Source of the DNA: Saccharomonospora cyanea NA-134
GTDB lineage: Bacteria; Actinomycetota; Actinomycetes; Mycobacteriales; Pseudonocardiaceae
DNA: 64,000 bases
Reading direction: 5' to 3'
NCBI RefSeq assembly: GCF_000244975.1
Contig: NZ_CM001440.1
Location: 124,001-188,000, forward strand
Of this stretch, positions 7,705 through 16,005 are shown piece after piece (positions within the stretch are counted from its first letter, which is position 1; every line of letters starts with the position of its first letter). The position numbers and the translations under genes are program-made. The notes under the pieces are model-generated. The model saw only the letters and a program-made list of their open reading frames with translations, was not told where the DNA came from and did no database searches.

Positions 7705-10700
7705 ACGCGCTCACCCACGCTCCCCTTTCCGCCGAGGTGTCCTCCGGCCGACAGCCGGGGCGGGACACCACGTGGGTGGGTCGGGGCCCGCTCGGCGCGC
7801 TGCCCGCACTGTCCGCGGCGGCGCGCCGGGCGTTGGTCCTCTCGGCCGTGCTGGCCCTGGTCAACGCCGGTGCGCTGGTGGCTCAGGCGTTCCTGCTCGC
7901 CTCCGTGCTCGCCGACCTCGTCGCCGGTGACGTCACCGGGCACACCCCGGCCGTGGCCGCGCTCGCCGGGTCGGTCGTGGCGCGTGGCGTGCTCGGCTGG
8001 GCGATGCGCGTGGTGGCCGCCCGCGCGGCGGCGGGGACCAAGGAGGAACTGCGGGCCAAGGCCGTCGACCACGCGCTGCGGTTGGGGCCCGAGTGGATCG
8101 ACGGCCGGGGCACGGGGGAGCTCACCTCGCTCACCACGAAGGGCCTCGACGCGCTCGACGCGTACTTCACCGAGTACCTTCCCGCGCTGGTCACGGCCGC
8201 CGTGGTGCCGTTCGCGGCGGGGCTCGCCGTGCTGGTGGCCGACTGGCCCTCGGCCGTGCTCGTCGCCGTGACCCTGCCACTTCTGCCGTTGTTCGCCGTG
8301 CTCATCGGCAAGCAGACCGCCGACCGCGTCGAGCAGGCCACCGACGCCGTGCACCGGATGTCGGGTCACCTGCTGGAACTCGTGCGCGCGTTGCCCGTGC
8401 TCACCGCCTTCCGCCGGGCCGAGGCTCAGGCCGAGGCGGTGCGCAGGGTGAGCGACAACCACCGCACGACCACGCTCGCGACGCTGCGACTGGCTTTCGC
8501 GTCGGCGTTCGCGCTGGAACTCGCGGCCACACTGTCGGTGGCGCTGGTGGCCGTGGTGATCGGTGTGCGGCTGGTGTCGGGCGACCTCTCGCTGGCCGTG
8601 GGGCTCGGCGTGTTGATCCTCGCTCCGGAGTGCTACCAGCCGCTGCGCACGGTCGGCTCCGCCTTCCACGCGAGCCAGGACGGCGTGGAGGCCGTCCGCC
8701 GGGTCGCCGACGTGCTTTCCGTTCCCGCGCCGCGACAGGGGACGCGTGACCCGCGGCGGGGGCCGCTGCGGGTCCGCGACCTGCGGGTGCGGCGGCGGGG
8801 TGGTTACGCGCCCGACGGCGAGACGTTCACCGTGCGTCCGGGCGAGCGGGTGCGGCTCACCGGCCGTAGCGGGGCCGGCAAGAGCACCACGCTCTCCGTG
8901 CTGCTCGGCTTCGTCACGCCCACCTCGGGAACGGTGACGGTGGACGGCGTGGCCCTGGGCGAGCTCGACATGTCGCGGTGGCGGGACGCCGTCGCGTGGG
9001 TTCCGCAGTCGCCGGCGTTCGCGGGCGGCACGGTGCGCGACGAGCTGGCGCTGAGCGGCGCCACGGAACCCGAGGTGGACGCGATGCTGGCGCGGTTGGA
9101 CCTGGCCGGGCTCGCCGAGCGAGCCGTACACCGGTTGTCGGTCGGGCAACGGCAGCGGGTCGCCGTGGCGCGGGCTCTGCTTCGGGTGCGGCAAGGCGCG
9201 TGGCTGCTGTTGCTCGACGAGCCGACCGCGCACCTCGACCCGGCGAACGCCGAACGGGTGTGGGAGGCCGTGCGGCAGGCGCAGGACGCGGGCGCGGCGG
9301 TGGTGGTCGCCGCACACACCCGTGGTGAGGCGGCGCCACCACACGAGGACGTGGTCCCGCACGTCGGCTCCGGCGGCGAGGCCCGGCCGTCGCGGCGCTC
9401 GTTCCGGCGGCCCGTTCCGCTGCGGGAGTTGGGTGATCGCAGGCTCGCGCGTGGCGTCGTTCTCGGCGCGGCGGCACTGCTGGCGGGCGTGGCGCTCACG
9501 GCGACGTCCGGGTGGCTGATCGCCAAGGCGTCCCAGCAACCGCCGATCCTCACCCTCACCGTGGCCGTCGTGGGCGTGCGCACGTTCGGGCTCGCGCGGG
9601 CGGGCCTGCGCTACGTCGAGCGGCTCGTCACCCACGACGGCGCGTTCCGGGTGGCCGCGCGGCTGCGGGAGCGGCTGTGGCGGTCGCTGGTGCGGCTGGG
9701 CCCGGCGCGCGTGCGGGCGCGTCACGGCGAGAGCCTGAGCAAGCTCGTCGACGACGTGGACACGGTGCGCGACCTGCTTCCGAGGGCGGTGACACCCCCG
9801 TGCGTGGCCGCGGTGGTCGTCGCGGGCGCGGTCGTGGTGCAGGCGGCCGTGCTCCCCGCGGCGGGCTGGGTGCTCGCCGCGGCCGTGGTGGTGGCCGCCG
9901 TGGTCGCACCGACGCTGGCCGTGCTGCTCGACCGGCGTGCGACCGCGACACTGGCCGACGGCCGTCGTGACGTGTCCGCCCGCGTGCTGGCGTTGTTCGA
10001 CGGCGCCGCCGAGCTGATCGCGTTCGGCGCGCACGTCGAGCGCAGGGCCCGGCTGGCGGAGCGGGACCGGAGCCTGGCCGCGCTCGCGCGCAGGCAGGCG
10101 TGGGGCGAGGGAGTCGCCGAGGCCGTGGTGACGGTGACGACCGGGCTCGCGGCCGTGGCGGGGGCGGTGCTCGCCGCCGACGCCGTCGGGGCGGGAACGC
10201 TCGACCCGGTGCTCGCGCCGGTGCTCGCCCTCGTGCCGCTAGCCCTGGCCGAGGCGCTGTCGCTGCTGCCGCCCGCCGCGCAGCACTGGGACGCCCTGCG
10301 GCGGGCCCGGACGAGGCTCGCCGCCACACTCGACGCCGAGCCGGACGAACAGCGGCCTCTCGGCACGGTGGAGCTCGTGGACGGTGGTGACGTGCGGTTG
10401 CGGGCCGTGGACGTGCGCTGGCCGGGCGCTGCGCGGTCGGCGCTGCGCGAGGTCGACCTCGACGTGCCGCACGGCGCGTACGTGGCTGTGGTCGGTCCGT
10501 CGGGGGCGGGCAAGTCGTCGCTGCTGGCGACCGTGCTCGGGTTCCTCCGGCCGGAGCGGGGTCACGCCGTGGTGTCGAAGCGGGTGGCCTGGGCGCCGCA
10601 GGAGCCGCAGCTCGTGTCGACCACGGTCGCGGAGAACCTGCGCCTTGCCGACCCACACGCGACCGACGAGCGGTTGCGGCAGGCACTGGCCACCGCCTGC

Positions 10701-11033
10701 CTCGGCGAGGTGGACCTCGACGTCGTGCTGGGCGACGCCGGGCGCGGGTTGTCAGGTGGCCAGGCACACCGCCTGGCTCTGGCCAGGGCGGTGCTCGCCG
10801 CGTCGAACGCCGACGTCGTGCTGCTCGACGAACCCACCGCCCACCTCGACCGGGAGACGGCGGCCGCGGTACTGGCGAACCTGCGCACCGCATTGGCGGG
10901 CCGGACGGTGCTCCACGTGACCCACCGGCCGGAGGAGGCGGCCGACGCCGAGGTGGTGGTGGAGGTCACCGACGGCCGGGTCCGCCTCGTCCGAGGCGCC
11001 GGCGAGGTGATGAGGGCAGGTGAGCGGACATAA
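7701..11033 (+). CDS. cydDC: CydD-CydC fused thiol/haem ABC exporter
   Basis: 1,110-residue fusion of the two half-transporters that are separate CydD and CydC proteins in E. coli and M. tuberculosis; fused forms are known in Streptomyces. Order: membrane domain (about 35-330), ATPase 1 with Walker A GRSGAGKS near 390, signature LSVGQRQR near 480 and Walker B LLLLDEP near 505; membrane domain 2 (about 575-850); ATPase 2 with GPSGAGKSS near 932, LSGGQAHR near 1016 and VVLLDEP near 1040. The family exports thiols (cysteine, glutathione) and/or haem and is required for bd oxidase assembly. The first signature motif has Val in place of Gly (LSVGQ). The reading frame is open upstream to 7407 inside cydB, but ATG 7701 overlaps the cydB stop and gives the normal N-terminus. 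Confidence 0.93.
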   Translation: MNALTHAPLSAEVSSGRQPGRDTTWVGRGPLGALPALSAAARRALVLSAVLALVNAGALVAQAFLLASVLADLVAGDVTGHTPAVAALAGSVVARGVLGWAMRVVAARAAAGTKEELRAKAVDHALRLGPEWIDGRGTGELTSLTTKGLDALDAYFTEYLPALVTAAVVPFAAGLAVLVADWPSAVLVAVTLPLLPLFAVLIGKQTADRVEQATDAVHRMSGHLLELVRALPVLTAFRRAEAQAEAVRRVSDNHRTTTLATLRLAFASAFALELAATLSVALVAVVIGVRLVSGDLSLAVGLGVLILAPECYQPLRTVGSAFHASQDGVEAVRRVADVLSVPAPRQGTRDPRRGPLRVRDLRVRRRGGYAPDGETFTVRPGERVRLTGRSGAGKSTTLSVLLGFVTPTSGTVTVDGVALGELDMSRWRDAVAWVPQSPAFAGGTVRDELALSGATEPEVDAMLARLDLAGLAERAVHRLSVGQRQRVAVARALLRVRQGAWLLLLDEPTAHLDPANAERVWEAVRQAQDAGAAVVVAAHTRGEAAPPHEDVVPHVGSGGEARPSRRSFRRPVPLRELGDRRLARGVVLGAAALLAGVALTATSGWLIAKASQQPPILTLTVAVVGVRTFGLARAGLRYVERLVTHDGAFRVAARLRERLWRSLVRLGPARVRARHGESLSKLVDDVDTVRDLLPRAVTPPCVAAVVVAGAVVVQAAVLPAAGWVLAAAVVVAAVVAPTLAVLLDRRATATLADGRRDVSARVLALFDGAAELIAFGAHVERRARLAERDRSLAALARRQAWGEGVAEAVVTVTTGLAAVAGAVLAADAVGAGTLDPVLAPVLALVPLALAEALSLLPPAAQHWDALRRARTRLAATLDAEPDEQRPLGTVELVDGGDVRLRAVDVRWPGAARSALREVDLDVPHGAYVAVVGPSGAGKSSLLATVLGFLRPERGHAVVSKRVAWAPQEPQLVSTTVAENLRLADPHATDERLRQALATACLGEVDLDVVLGDAGRGLSGGQAHRLALARAVLAASNADVVLLDEPTAHLDRETAAAVLANLRTALAGRTVLHVTHRPEEAADAEVVVEVTDGRVRLVRGAGEVMRAGERT

Positions 11034-11047
11034 ACTGGGCATTGCTC

Positions 11048-12196
11048 ATGGAACCGACCCTGGCTGCGCGGGCACTGGCCGCGGCGACCGAGATCACGGC
11101 TTCGGCGTTGTCCGACGTCGATCCCGGCACGGTGCTGGGCACGGTGGTACGGCACGCGGCCGAACTCGCTGACGCCGACCTGGGGCTCGTGATGGTGCGC
11201 GCCGAGGACGGCAGTGTCACTGTGGAGGCCGCGCACGGCTCCGACCGGCGGGACGTGCTCGGGCTGGTCCTGCCCGCCGAGTCGGCCGCGGGACGGGTGG
11301 CGGCAGGCGGCGAGACCGTCGTGACCGACGACGTGACGAGCGACCCCCGCACCTCGCGTTTCGTGCCCGAGGTCCTGCGGTCGTACGGGCCGTTCGCCGC
11401 CGCGTCGTTCGGTCAGGGCGGGCGGCTGCTCGGTTCGCTCACCGTGTACCGCGACAAGGGCGCCGAGCCGTTCGCGACGGAAACCGTGGAAGTGCTCACG
11501 GCGTTCGCGGGACAGGCCGGGGTGGTGCTCGCCCTCGCGGAGGGAGCCAACGCCCGGCACCGGCTCACGCTGTACGAGGAGCGCGAACGCATAGCCCGCG
11601 AGCTGCACGACGTCATCGTGCAGCGCCTGTACGCGGCGGGGATGCAACTCGACCGGGTCCGCCGTCGTATGCGGTGGCGGTTCGCCCAGGCCGACGGCGC
11701 GCGCCTCGGCGAGGCCATCGACCAGCTCGACGCCACGATCGAGGAGATTCGCGGCACGGTGCGGGAACTGCGCACCACCGAGGTGGAGCCGCGCGAGCCC
11801 GCCGCCACCGAGACCGACCTCGCCGAGTCGGCGCGGGGCGAGGTCCGCATCGCGGGCGAGTTGCTGGGCTATCCGCCGACCCTGGAGCTTTCGGGCGAGC
11901 TGGCCGACATCCCGGCGGAACGCGCCGACCACATCCGCGCGGCCCTGCGCGAAGCACTGTCCAACGTGGTCAGACACTCGGGAGCGAGCGAGGTCCGCGT
12001 GACCCTGCACCGCGACGACGGCGGTGTGCGACTGCGGGTGCGTGACAACGGGTGCGGAGTTCCGCGCGACGTCGCCAAACGCGGGTTGCGCCACCTCGCC
12101 GAACGCGCCGAGGGGGCAGGGGGGGAGTTCTCCGTCAACTCATCGCCCAGCATGGGCACGCTGGTGGCGTTCGACCTGCCCCTGAAGTCCGGTTAG
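11048..12196 (+). CDS. GAF-domain sensor histidine kinase, DevS/NarL-type
   Basis: Cytoplasmic sensor kinase of about 382 residues: one GAF domain (about 15-160), a HisKA_3 dimerisation/phosphoacceptor domain with RELHDVIVQ and His187 as the expected phosphorylation site, and a HATPase_c domain (EALSNVVRHSGAS; DNGCGVP). The arrangement resembles the mycobacterial DevS/DosT redox and oxygen sensors but with one GAF domain instead of two; haem binding cannot be judged. The start is taken at ATG 11048, a few nt after a TAAACT -10-like element; TTG 11042 is an alternative. It lies directly downstream of cydDC and converges, with only 10 bp between, on the DosR-like regulator, its probable partner. 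Confidence 0.88.
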   Translation: MEPTLAARALAAATEITASALSDVDPGTVLGTVVRHAAELADADLGLVMVRAEDGSVTVEAAHGSDRRDVLGLVLPAESAAGRVAAGGETVVTDDVTSDPRTSRFVPEVLRSYGPFAAASFGQGGRLLGSLTVYRDKGAEPFATETVEVLTAFAGQAGVVLALAEGANARHRLTLYEERERIARELHDVIVQRLYAAGMQLDRVRRRMRWRFAQADGARLGEAIDQLDATIEEIRGTVRELRTTEVEPREPAATETDLAESARGEVRIAGELLGYPPTLELSGELADIPAERADHIRAALREALSNVVRHSGASEVRVTLHRDDGGVRLRVRDNGCGVPRDVAKRGLRHLAERAEGAGGEFSVNSSPSMGTLVAFDLPLKSG

Positions 12197-12206
12197 GACT
12201 CTTTGG

Positions 12207-12854
12207 TCACCGCGCCTGGCGGTTGCCGTACCTCGCCACCCACGCGGCGGCCTGGGTACGGCGCTGCATGCCCAGCTTGGCCAGCAGCGACGTGACGTAG
12301 TTCTTCACGGTTTTCTCCGCGAGGAAGAGCCGCTCGGCGATCTCCCGGTTGGACAGACCCTGACCGATGAGCTCCAGCACACTGCGCTCGCGTTCGCTGA
12401 GCTTGGCCAGTGGGTCGCGTTCGGCAGGGTTGCGCATCTTGTCGAGCAGCCGGGCGGTGGTGAGCGGGTCGAGCAGGGAACGCCCCGCGGCGACCTCACG
12501 GACGGCGTTGACCACGTCCTGGCCGCGCACCTGCTTGAGCAGGTATCCGGAAGCACCCGCCATGATGGCGCCCACCATGGCTTCCTCGTCGTCGAACGCG
12601 GTGAGCACCAGGCAGCGCGGCGCGTCGGGCCGGGACCGCAGCTCGCGACACAACTCGATGCCGTCGGTCTCGTTCTCGCCGAGCCGCACGTCCACCACGG
12701 CGACGTCGGGCTCGATGTGCATGGCGACGGCCAACGCCTCGTCGGCGCTGCCGGCCTCCGCGACCACCTCGATGTCGGGCTCGTCGCTCAGCAACTCCTT
12801 CAACCCGCGACGGACGACCTCGTGATCGTCGACGAGGAGCACCTCGATCGCCAT
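12207..12854 (-). CDS. NarL/DosR-like response regulator
   Basis: 215-residue LuxR-type response regulator. Receiver domain: acidic pocket DD (residues 9-10), phosphoacceptor Asp55 (VAVVDVRLG), conserved Thr85 and Lys107. A C-terminal LuxR helix-turn-helix spans about 152-207. Its recognition region EKTVKNYVTSLLAKLGM followed by QRRTQAAAW is nearly that of mycobacterial DevR/DosR, so similar GGGAC...GTCC boxes are expected; one such sequence lies upstream of cydA. The start ATG 12854 begins exactly at the receiver domain (MAIEVLLVDD). It is encoded convergently with the histidine kinase, which is unusual for a two-component pair. Confidence 0.9.
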   Translation of the reverse strand: MAIEVLLVDDHEVVRRGLKELLSDEPDIEVVAEAGSADEALAVAMHIEPDVAVVDVRLGENETDGIELCRELRSRPDAPRCLVLTAFDDEEAMVGAIMAGASGYLLKQVRGQDVVNAVREVAAGRSLLDPLTTARLLDKMRNPAERDPLAKLSERERSVLELIGQGLSNREIAERLFLAEKTVKNYVTSLLAKLGMQRRTQAAAWVARYGNRQAR

Positions 12855-12915
12855 GACGTCGAGCGTAGTCCTGCCGGACGGCGCCGGAATAACCACACGA
12901 CCGGCGCACGTTGCT

Positions 12916-13665
12916 GTGACCGTGAGCACACACGGTGATGTCGAGAGCCGAAACCGAGGGCGGATCGAGCGGAGCGCCAAACGCGTGCGGGCGGTGTTCG
13001 CCGGCGAGGTGGTGGCGGACACGACCCGGCCGCTGCTGGTGTGGGAAGTGCCGTACTACCCGACCTACTACCTCCCGCGCGAGGACGTGAGGACGGAGCT
13101 GTTCGTGCCGACCGGCCGAACCCGGAACTCGAGGCAGCGGGGCGCGGGCACGGTGTCGCACCTGCGGGTCGGTGACCGCGAGGCCGCCCACGCCGTGACC
13201 GAGTACACGGACTCGGAGGCCCTGCGCGGCCATGTGCGCCTGCACTGGCACGCCATGGACGCCTGGTTCGAGGAGGACGAGGAGGTCTACACGCATCCAC
13301 GAGACCCGTACGTGCGGGTGGACGTGCTGACCAGCTCCCGGCACGTGCGGGTGGTCGTCGACGGCGTGACGGTGGCCGACACGCGCTCACCGCGGCTGCT
13401 GTTCGAGACCAACCTCCCGGTGCGGTACTACCTGCCGAAAGTCGACGTGCGACTCGACCTGCTCGAACCCAGTGACAAGGTCACTCACTGCCCGTACAAG
13501 GGGCAGGCGGAGTACTGGTCGGTGCGCGTGAACGGAAAGCTGGTCGAGGACCTCGCGTGGAGCTACCGCACTCCGTTGCGGGAGAGCGAACCCATCGCGG
13601 GTTACCTGGCCTTCCCGCAGGACCGCGCGGAGGTGTACGTGGACGGCGTCCGCGACGAGGGCTGA
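12916..13665 (+). CDS. tandem DUF427 protein
   Basis: About 249-residue soluble protein with two DUF427 repeats: first with RVRAVFAGEVVADTTRP and VPYYPTYYLPREDV, second with VRVVVDGVTVADTRSP and VRYYLPKVDV. DUF427 proteins are small beta-rich proteins of unknown function that are common in actinobacteria, usually as one or two copies. The start is uncertain: GTG 12916, GTG 12922 or ATG 12853 are possible and none has a convincing ribosome site. The gene is divergent from the response regulator. Confidence 0.75.
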   Translation: MTVSTHGDVESRNRGRIERSAKRVRAVFAGEVVADTTRPLLVWEVPYYPTYYLPREDVRTELFVPTGRTRNSRQRGAGTVSHLRVGDREAAHAVTEYTDSEALRGHVRLHWHAMDAWFEEDEEVYTHPRDPYVRVDVLTSSRHVRVVVDGVTVADTRSPRLLFETNLPVRYYLPKVDVRLDLLEPSDKVTHCPYKGQAEYWSVRVNGKLVEDLAWSYRTPLRESEPIAGYLAFPQDRAEVYVDGVRDEG

Positions 13666-13678
13666 AGCCGCTGCCGGC

Positions 13679-13972
13679 TCATGGGAAACGCACCGCGACG
13701 GCGTCGTCCTCGATACTGAGCAGGAACTCGGTGACCACCGGACCGTCGCCAGGGGGAACGAGCACGAACCCGGCCGCGCCGATCGCCTCGTCCGCCTCGT
13801 GGAGGGCCTCGTCGTCACCGCGTTCGGTCGCGTCGTTCAGCGCGTCGAACAGCGGAGCGAACTCCGGCCAGGCGGGGCCGGGCTCGAAACTGCCCTGGTG
13901 CCAGAACATGTCCCTTTCCGTGAAAGTGATCGTCCCGACGAGACGGTCCGCCTGCTTCAGTTGCCAGGACAC
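13679..13972 (-). CDS. small hypothetical protein
   Basis: 97-residue acidic soluble protein with no recognised domain. It starts at GTG 13972 with a good GGGGAGAG ribosome site. Its N-terminus (TITFTERDMFWHQGSFEPGP) and hydrophobic pattern look like a genuine folded protein. It ends 13 nt from the convergent DUF427 gene. No function assigned. Confidence 0.6.
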   Translation of the reverse strand: MSWQLKQADRLVGTITFTERDMFWHQGSFEPGPAWPEFAPLFDALNDATERGDDEALHEADEAIGAAGFVLVPPGDGPVVTEFLLSIEDDAVAVRFP

Positions 13973-14024
13973 TTCGGTCGCTCTCCCCGCTGTCGTCGTG
14001 CCGACGAGGTTACGGATTTTCGTG

Positions 14025-14049
14025 CCCGCCCCGCCACGCGCCCGGATGC
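14025..14049 (+). repeat. 25-bp direct repeat, copy 1
   Basis: This 25-bp sequence recurs at 15901-15925 with 23 of 25 identical bases and the same orientation. The two copies bracket the SRPBCC, VOC and AraC genes. Confidence 0.5.
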
Positions 14050-14099
14050 GGCGTCGCGCACGGTGCCCGGCGCACCAGGCCGTCCGCGACGCCGCGATC

Positions 14100-14537
14100 T
14101 CAACGGGAGGGCTGTGCCGCCGCGTCCTCGCTCGTGGTGGCGTTCCCCAAGGTCCGCCGGATGACCGTGGAACCCTGCTCGACGAAGTCGGCGATCGGGG
14201 CGGCGAGCGTGTCGGGGAGCACGTCGGTGTGCCAGACGAACCTCGTCCGGCCGTCCTCGGCCCGCAGCGCCTGCATCCAGGCGTGGTGGTGGGAGGGGTG
14301 GAGGTCGCCGCCGACGACCGTGTAGGCGACCCGCCTGTGCTCCGCGTCCCGATCGACGAGCCGTTCGGCGACGACGGTGCCGTCGGCGAACGTCACCGTG
14401 CGGGTGTCCGCGTGCAGCCGCGTGTCGGTGACGAAGCCGGGGGCGAGGCGCTGGTGCACGGCGCCGAAGTCGCGGAGTACCTCCCAGACCACCTCCGGGT
14501 CGGCGTCGAGGACGAATTCCTTGTGGATGGAGGCCAT
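14100..14537 (-). CDS. SRPBCC (polyketide cyclase/START-like) family protein
   Basis: 145-residue single-domain protein with the START/SRPBCC helix-grip pattern: an N-terminal strand and helix (DADPEVVWEVLRDF), internal strands, and a C-terminal long helix (ADFVEQGSTVIRRTL). Such proteins bind hydrophobic ligands. The ATG at 14537 has an AGGAG ribosome site. The gene is 13 nt downstream of the VOC-family gene and probably in one transcript with it. The AraC regulator on the other strand is the likely controller. Ligand unknown. Confidence 0.8.
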   Translation of the reverse strand: MASIHKEFVLDADPEVVWEVLRDFGAVHQRLAPGFVTDTRLHADTRTVTFADGTVVAERLVDRDAEHRRVAYTVVGGDLHPSHHHAWMQALRAEDGRTRFVWHTDVLPDTLAAPIADFVEQGSTVIRRTLGNATTSEDAAAQPSR

Positions 14538-14550
14538 CTGGTGCTCCTGT

Positions 14551-14907
14551 TCAGGCCGTGGCGATGCAGAACGGGTGGCCTTCCGGATCGACGAGGACCG
14601 TCCACCGGTCCTCACCGGGCTGGAGGTCGGGCTTGGTCGCTCCCAGGTCGAGCAGGCGCTCGGTCGCGGCATCGACGTCGGTGACCGCGAAGTCGAGGTG
14701 GACGTGCGTGTGGCCATCACCCCAGCCGGGGCTCCGGTATCCGTCGACCCGCTGGAAGGCGAGCTGGACCGGACCGGTTCCCACCTCTGCGGAGTCGTCG
14801 TCGCTGTGGGTGATCTCCCAGCCGGTGACGTCGCGGTAGAACTCCGCCAGTGCCTTCGGGTCGGTGCAGTCGATGGTGATCGTGGTGAGTCGTGCGTGGA
14901 CGGTCAT
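14551..14907 (-). CDS. VOC superfamily (glyoxalase/dioxygenase-like) protein
   Basis: 118-residue glyoxalase-fold protein (two beta-alpha-beta-beta-beta units). The first unit begins TTITIDCTDPKALAEFYRDV; the second holds HTHVHLDFAVTDVDAA and ends in a DPEGHPFCIA motif typical of small VOC proteins. The ATG at 14907 follows a GGGAGAC ribosome site. It may act in detoxification or catabolism; metal and substrate are not predictable. First gene of a two-gene operon with the SRPBCC protein and divergent from the AraC gene (115-nt gap). Confidence 0.85.
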   Translation of the reverse strand: MTVHARLTTITIDCTDPKALAEFYRDVTGWEITHSDDDSAEVGTGPVQLAFQRVDGYRSPGWGDGHTHVHLDFAVTDVDAATERLLDLGATKPDLQPGEDRWTVLVDPEGHPFCIATA

Positions 14908-15009
14908 TGCGATGTCTCCCAGCGGTGGATTGCTTACCCGGTCAGCATTCCTCGCGGGAGAGGCCGAGTCTTGAAGATTCTTGCGGGCTGTTTCGTCGTA
15001 CCCCGCGCG

Positions 15010-15015
15010 TAGTGT
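15010..15015 (+). promoter_or_regulatory. -10 element (TAGTGT), leaderless promoter
   Basis: TAGTGT, 7 nt upstream of GTG 15023; supports that start for the AraC-type regulator. Confidence 0.5.
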
Positions 15016-15022
15016 CACGCCC

Positions 15023-15850
15023 GTGTTGTCCACCGAGACACTCGCCGCGCGAGAAGGCTTCGTCGTCACCACGGTCGCCTGCCGTGGTGACCACGCGCGA
15101 TGGTCCGAGGTCGAGGCACCGGACGGCCACCGCATCGTGCTCGTCAGGCGCGGCAGGTTCCGGCGAAGGACGGGCGGGGCGGACGTCGACCTCGATGCCA
15201 CGCTGGGCTACCTGGCGGTACCGGGGGAGGAGGAACGTTTCGCGCATCCCGCGGGCGGCGACGTCTGCACTTCGGTGACGTTCTCGCCCTCGCTCTGGGA
15301 GAGGCGCCCCGCCGCGCGAGCGGTGTACGTCGACGCCCGCGTCGACCTGGCACACCGCCGGATGCTCGCCGCCGCCCGTGGTGGCGACCTCGACTACGAG
15401 GTGACGGAGGAACTGCTGGGCCTCGTGGCGGTCGCCGCCGAGCAGCAGGTGCTGCCGAAGAGGGCTGCCGACCGCGCGCTCGTCGCGGCGGCGAGGGAAG
15501 CGATCATCGAAGGTGCGCGGGAGGCCGAGGGGCTGTGCACACTGGCGGCCCTGCTCAAGGTCTCGCCGTACCGGCTGAGCCGGTCGTTCACCCGGCAGAT
15601 GGGCCTCTCGCTGACCCGCTACCGGAACCGGGTCCGTGTCGCCAGAGCCATGGACCGGCTCGCGGAGGGCGAGAGCAGCCTCGCCTCGCTGGCCGCCGAC
15701 CTGCGCTTCTCCGACCAGGCACACCTGACCCGTACCGTCCGTGAACACCTCGGGCACACCCCGACCACCCTGCGGCGACTGCTCGCTCTTAAGCCGGGCG
15801 CCACCACGCGGCGGTTCGGCTCGAACGCGGAGGTGGACCCGCCCTCCTGA
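15023..15850 (+). CDS. AraC family transcriptional regulator
   Basis: 275-residue regulator with an N-terminal cupin-like effector domain (about 1-120) and a C-terminal AraC double helix-turn-helix (about 170-255) including LAALLKVSPYRLSRSFTRQMG and the typical second-helix ending LRFSDQAHLTRTVREHLGHTP. GTG 15023 is chosen because a TAGTGT element lies 7 nt upstream. It is divergent from the VOC/SRPBCC operon, which it probably controls. A 25-bp repeat follows 51 nt downstream. Confidence 0.88.
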   Translation: MLSTETLAAREGFVVTTVACRGDHARWSEVEAPDGHRIVLVRRGRFRRRTGGADVDLDATLGYLAVPGEEERFAHPAGGDVCTSVTFSPSLWERRPAARAVYVDARVDLAHRRMLAAARGGDLDYEVTEELLGLVAVAAEQQVLPKRAADRALVAAAREAIIEGAREAEGLCTLAALLKVSPYRLSRSFTRQMGLSLTRYRNRVRVARAMDRLAEGESSLASLAADLRFSDQAHLTRTVREHLGHTPTTLRRLLALKPGATTRRFGSNAEVDPPS

Positions 15851-15900
15851 GCCAGCACCTGAGCGGCGCGGAAGCCCCAGCCACAACCGCCCGTGCCGTT

Positions 15901-15925
15901 CCCGCCCCGTCACGCACCCGGATGC
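15901..15925 (+). repeat. 25-bp direct repeat, copy 2
   Basis: Second copy of the sequence at 14025-14049 (2 mismatches), 51 nt after the AraC stop codon. Confidence 0.5.
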
Positions 15926-16005
15926 AGGCTGTAACCCGCAGGGATTACTCGAAGCGCTGGTCAGACGCACCCTTGGTTTACTCGGCTTGGACCGAAAGGG
16001 GTGGC

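Noticed and set aside
10913-10928. Further parS-like sequence (CTCCACGTGACC)
   Set aside because: Only the CACGTG core fits and it lies in the coding sequence of cydDC; too weak to call.
10562-12094. 510-codon antisense open frame over cydDC and the histidine kinase
   Set aside because: No start signal, and its product is low-complexity Arg/His/Gly-rich; the plus-strand genes have full domain matches. GC-rich third positions create such frames.
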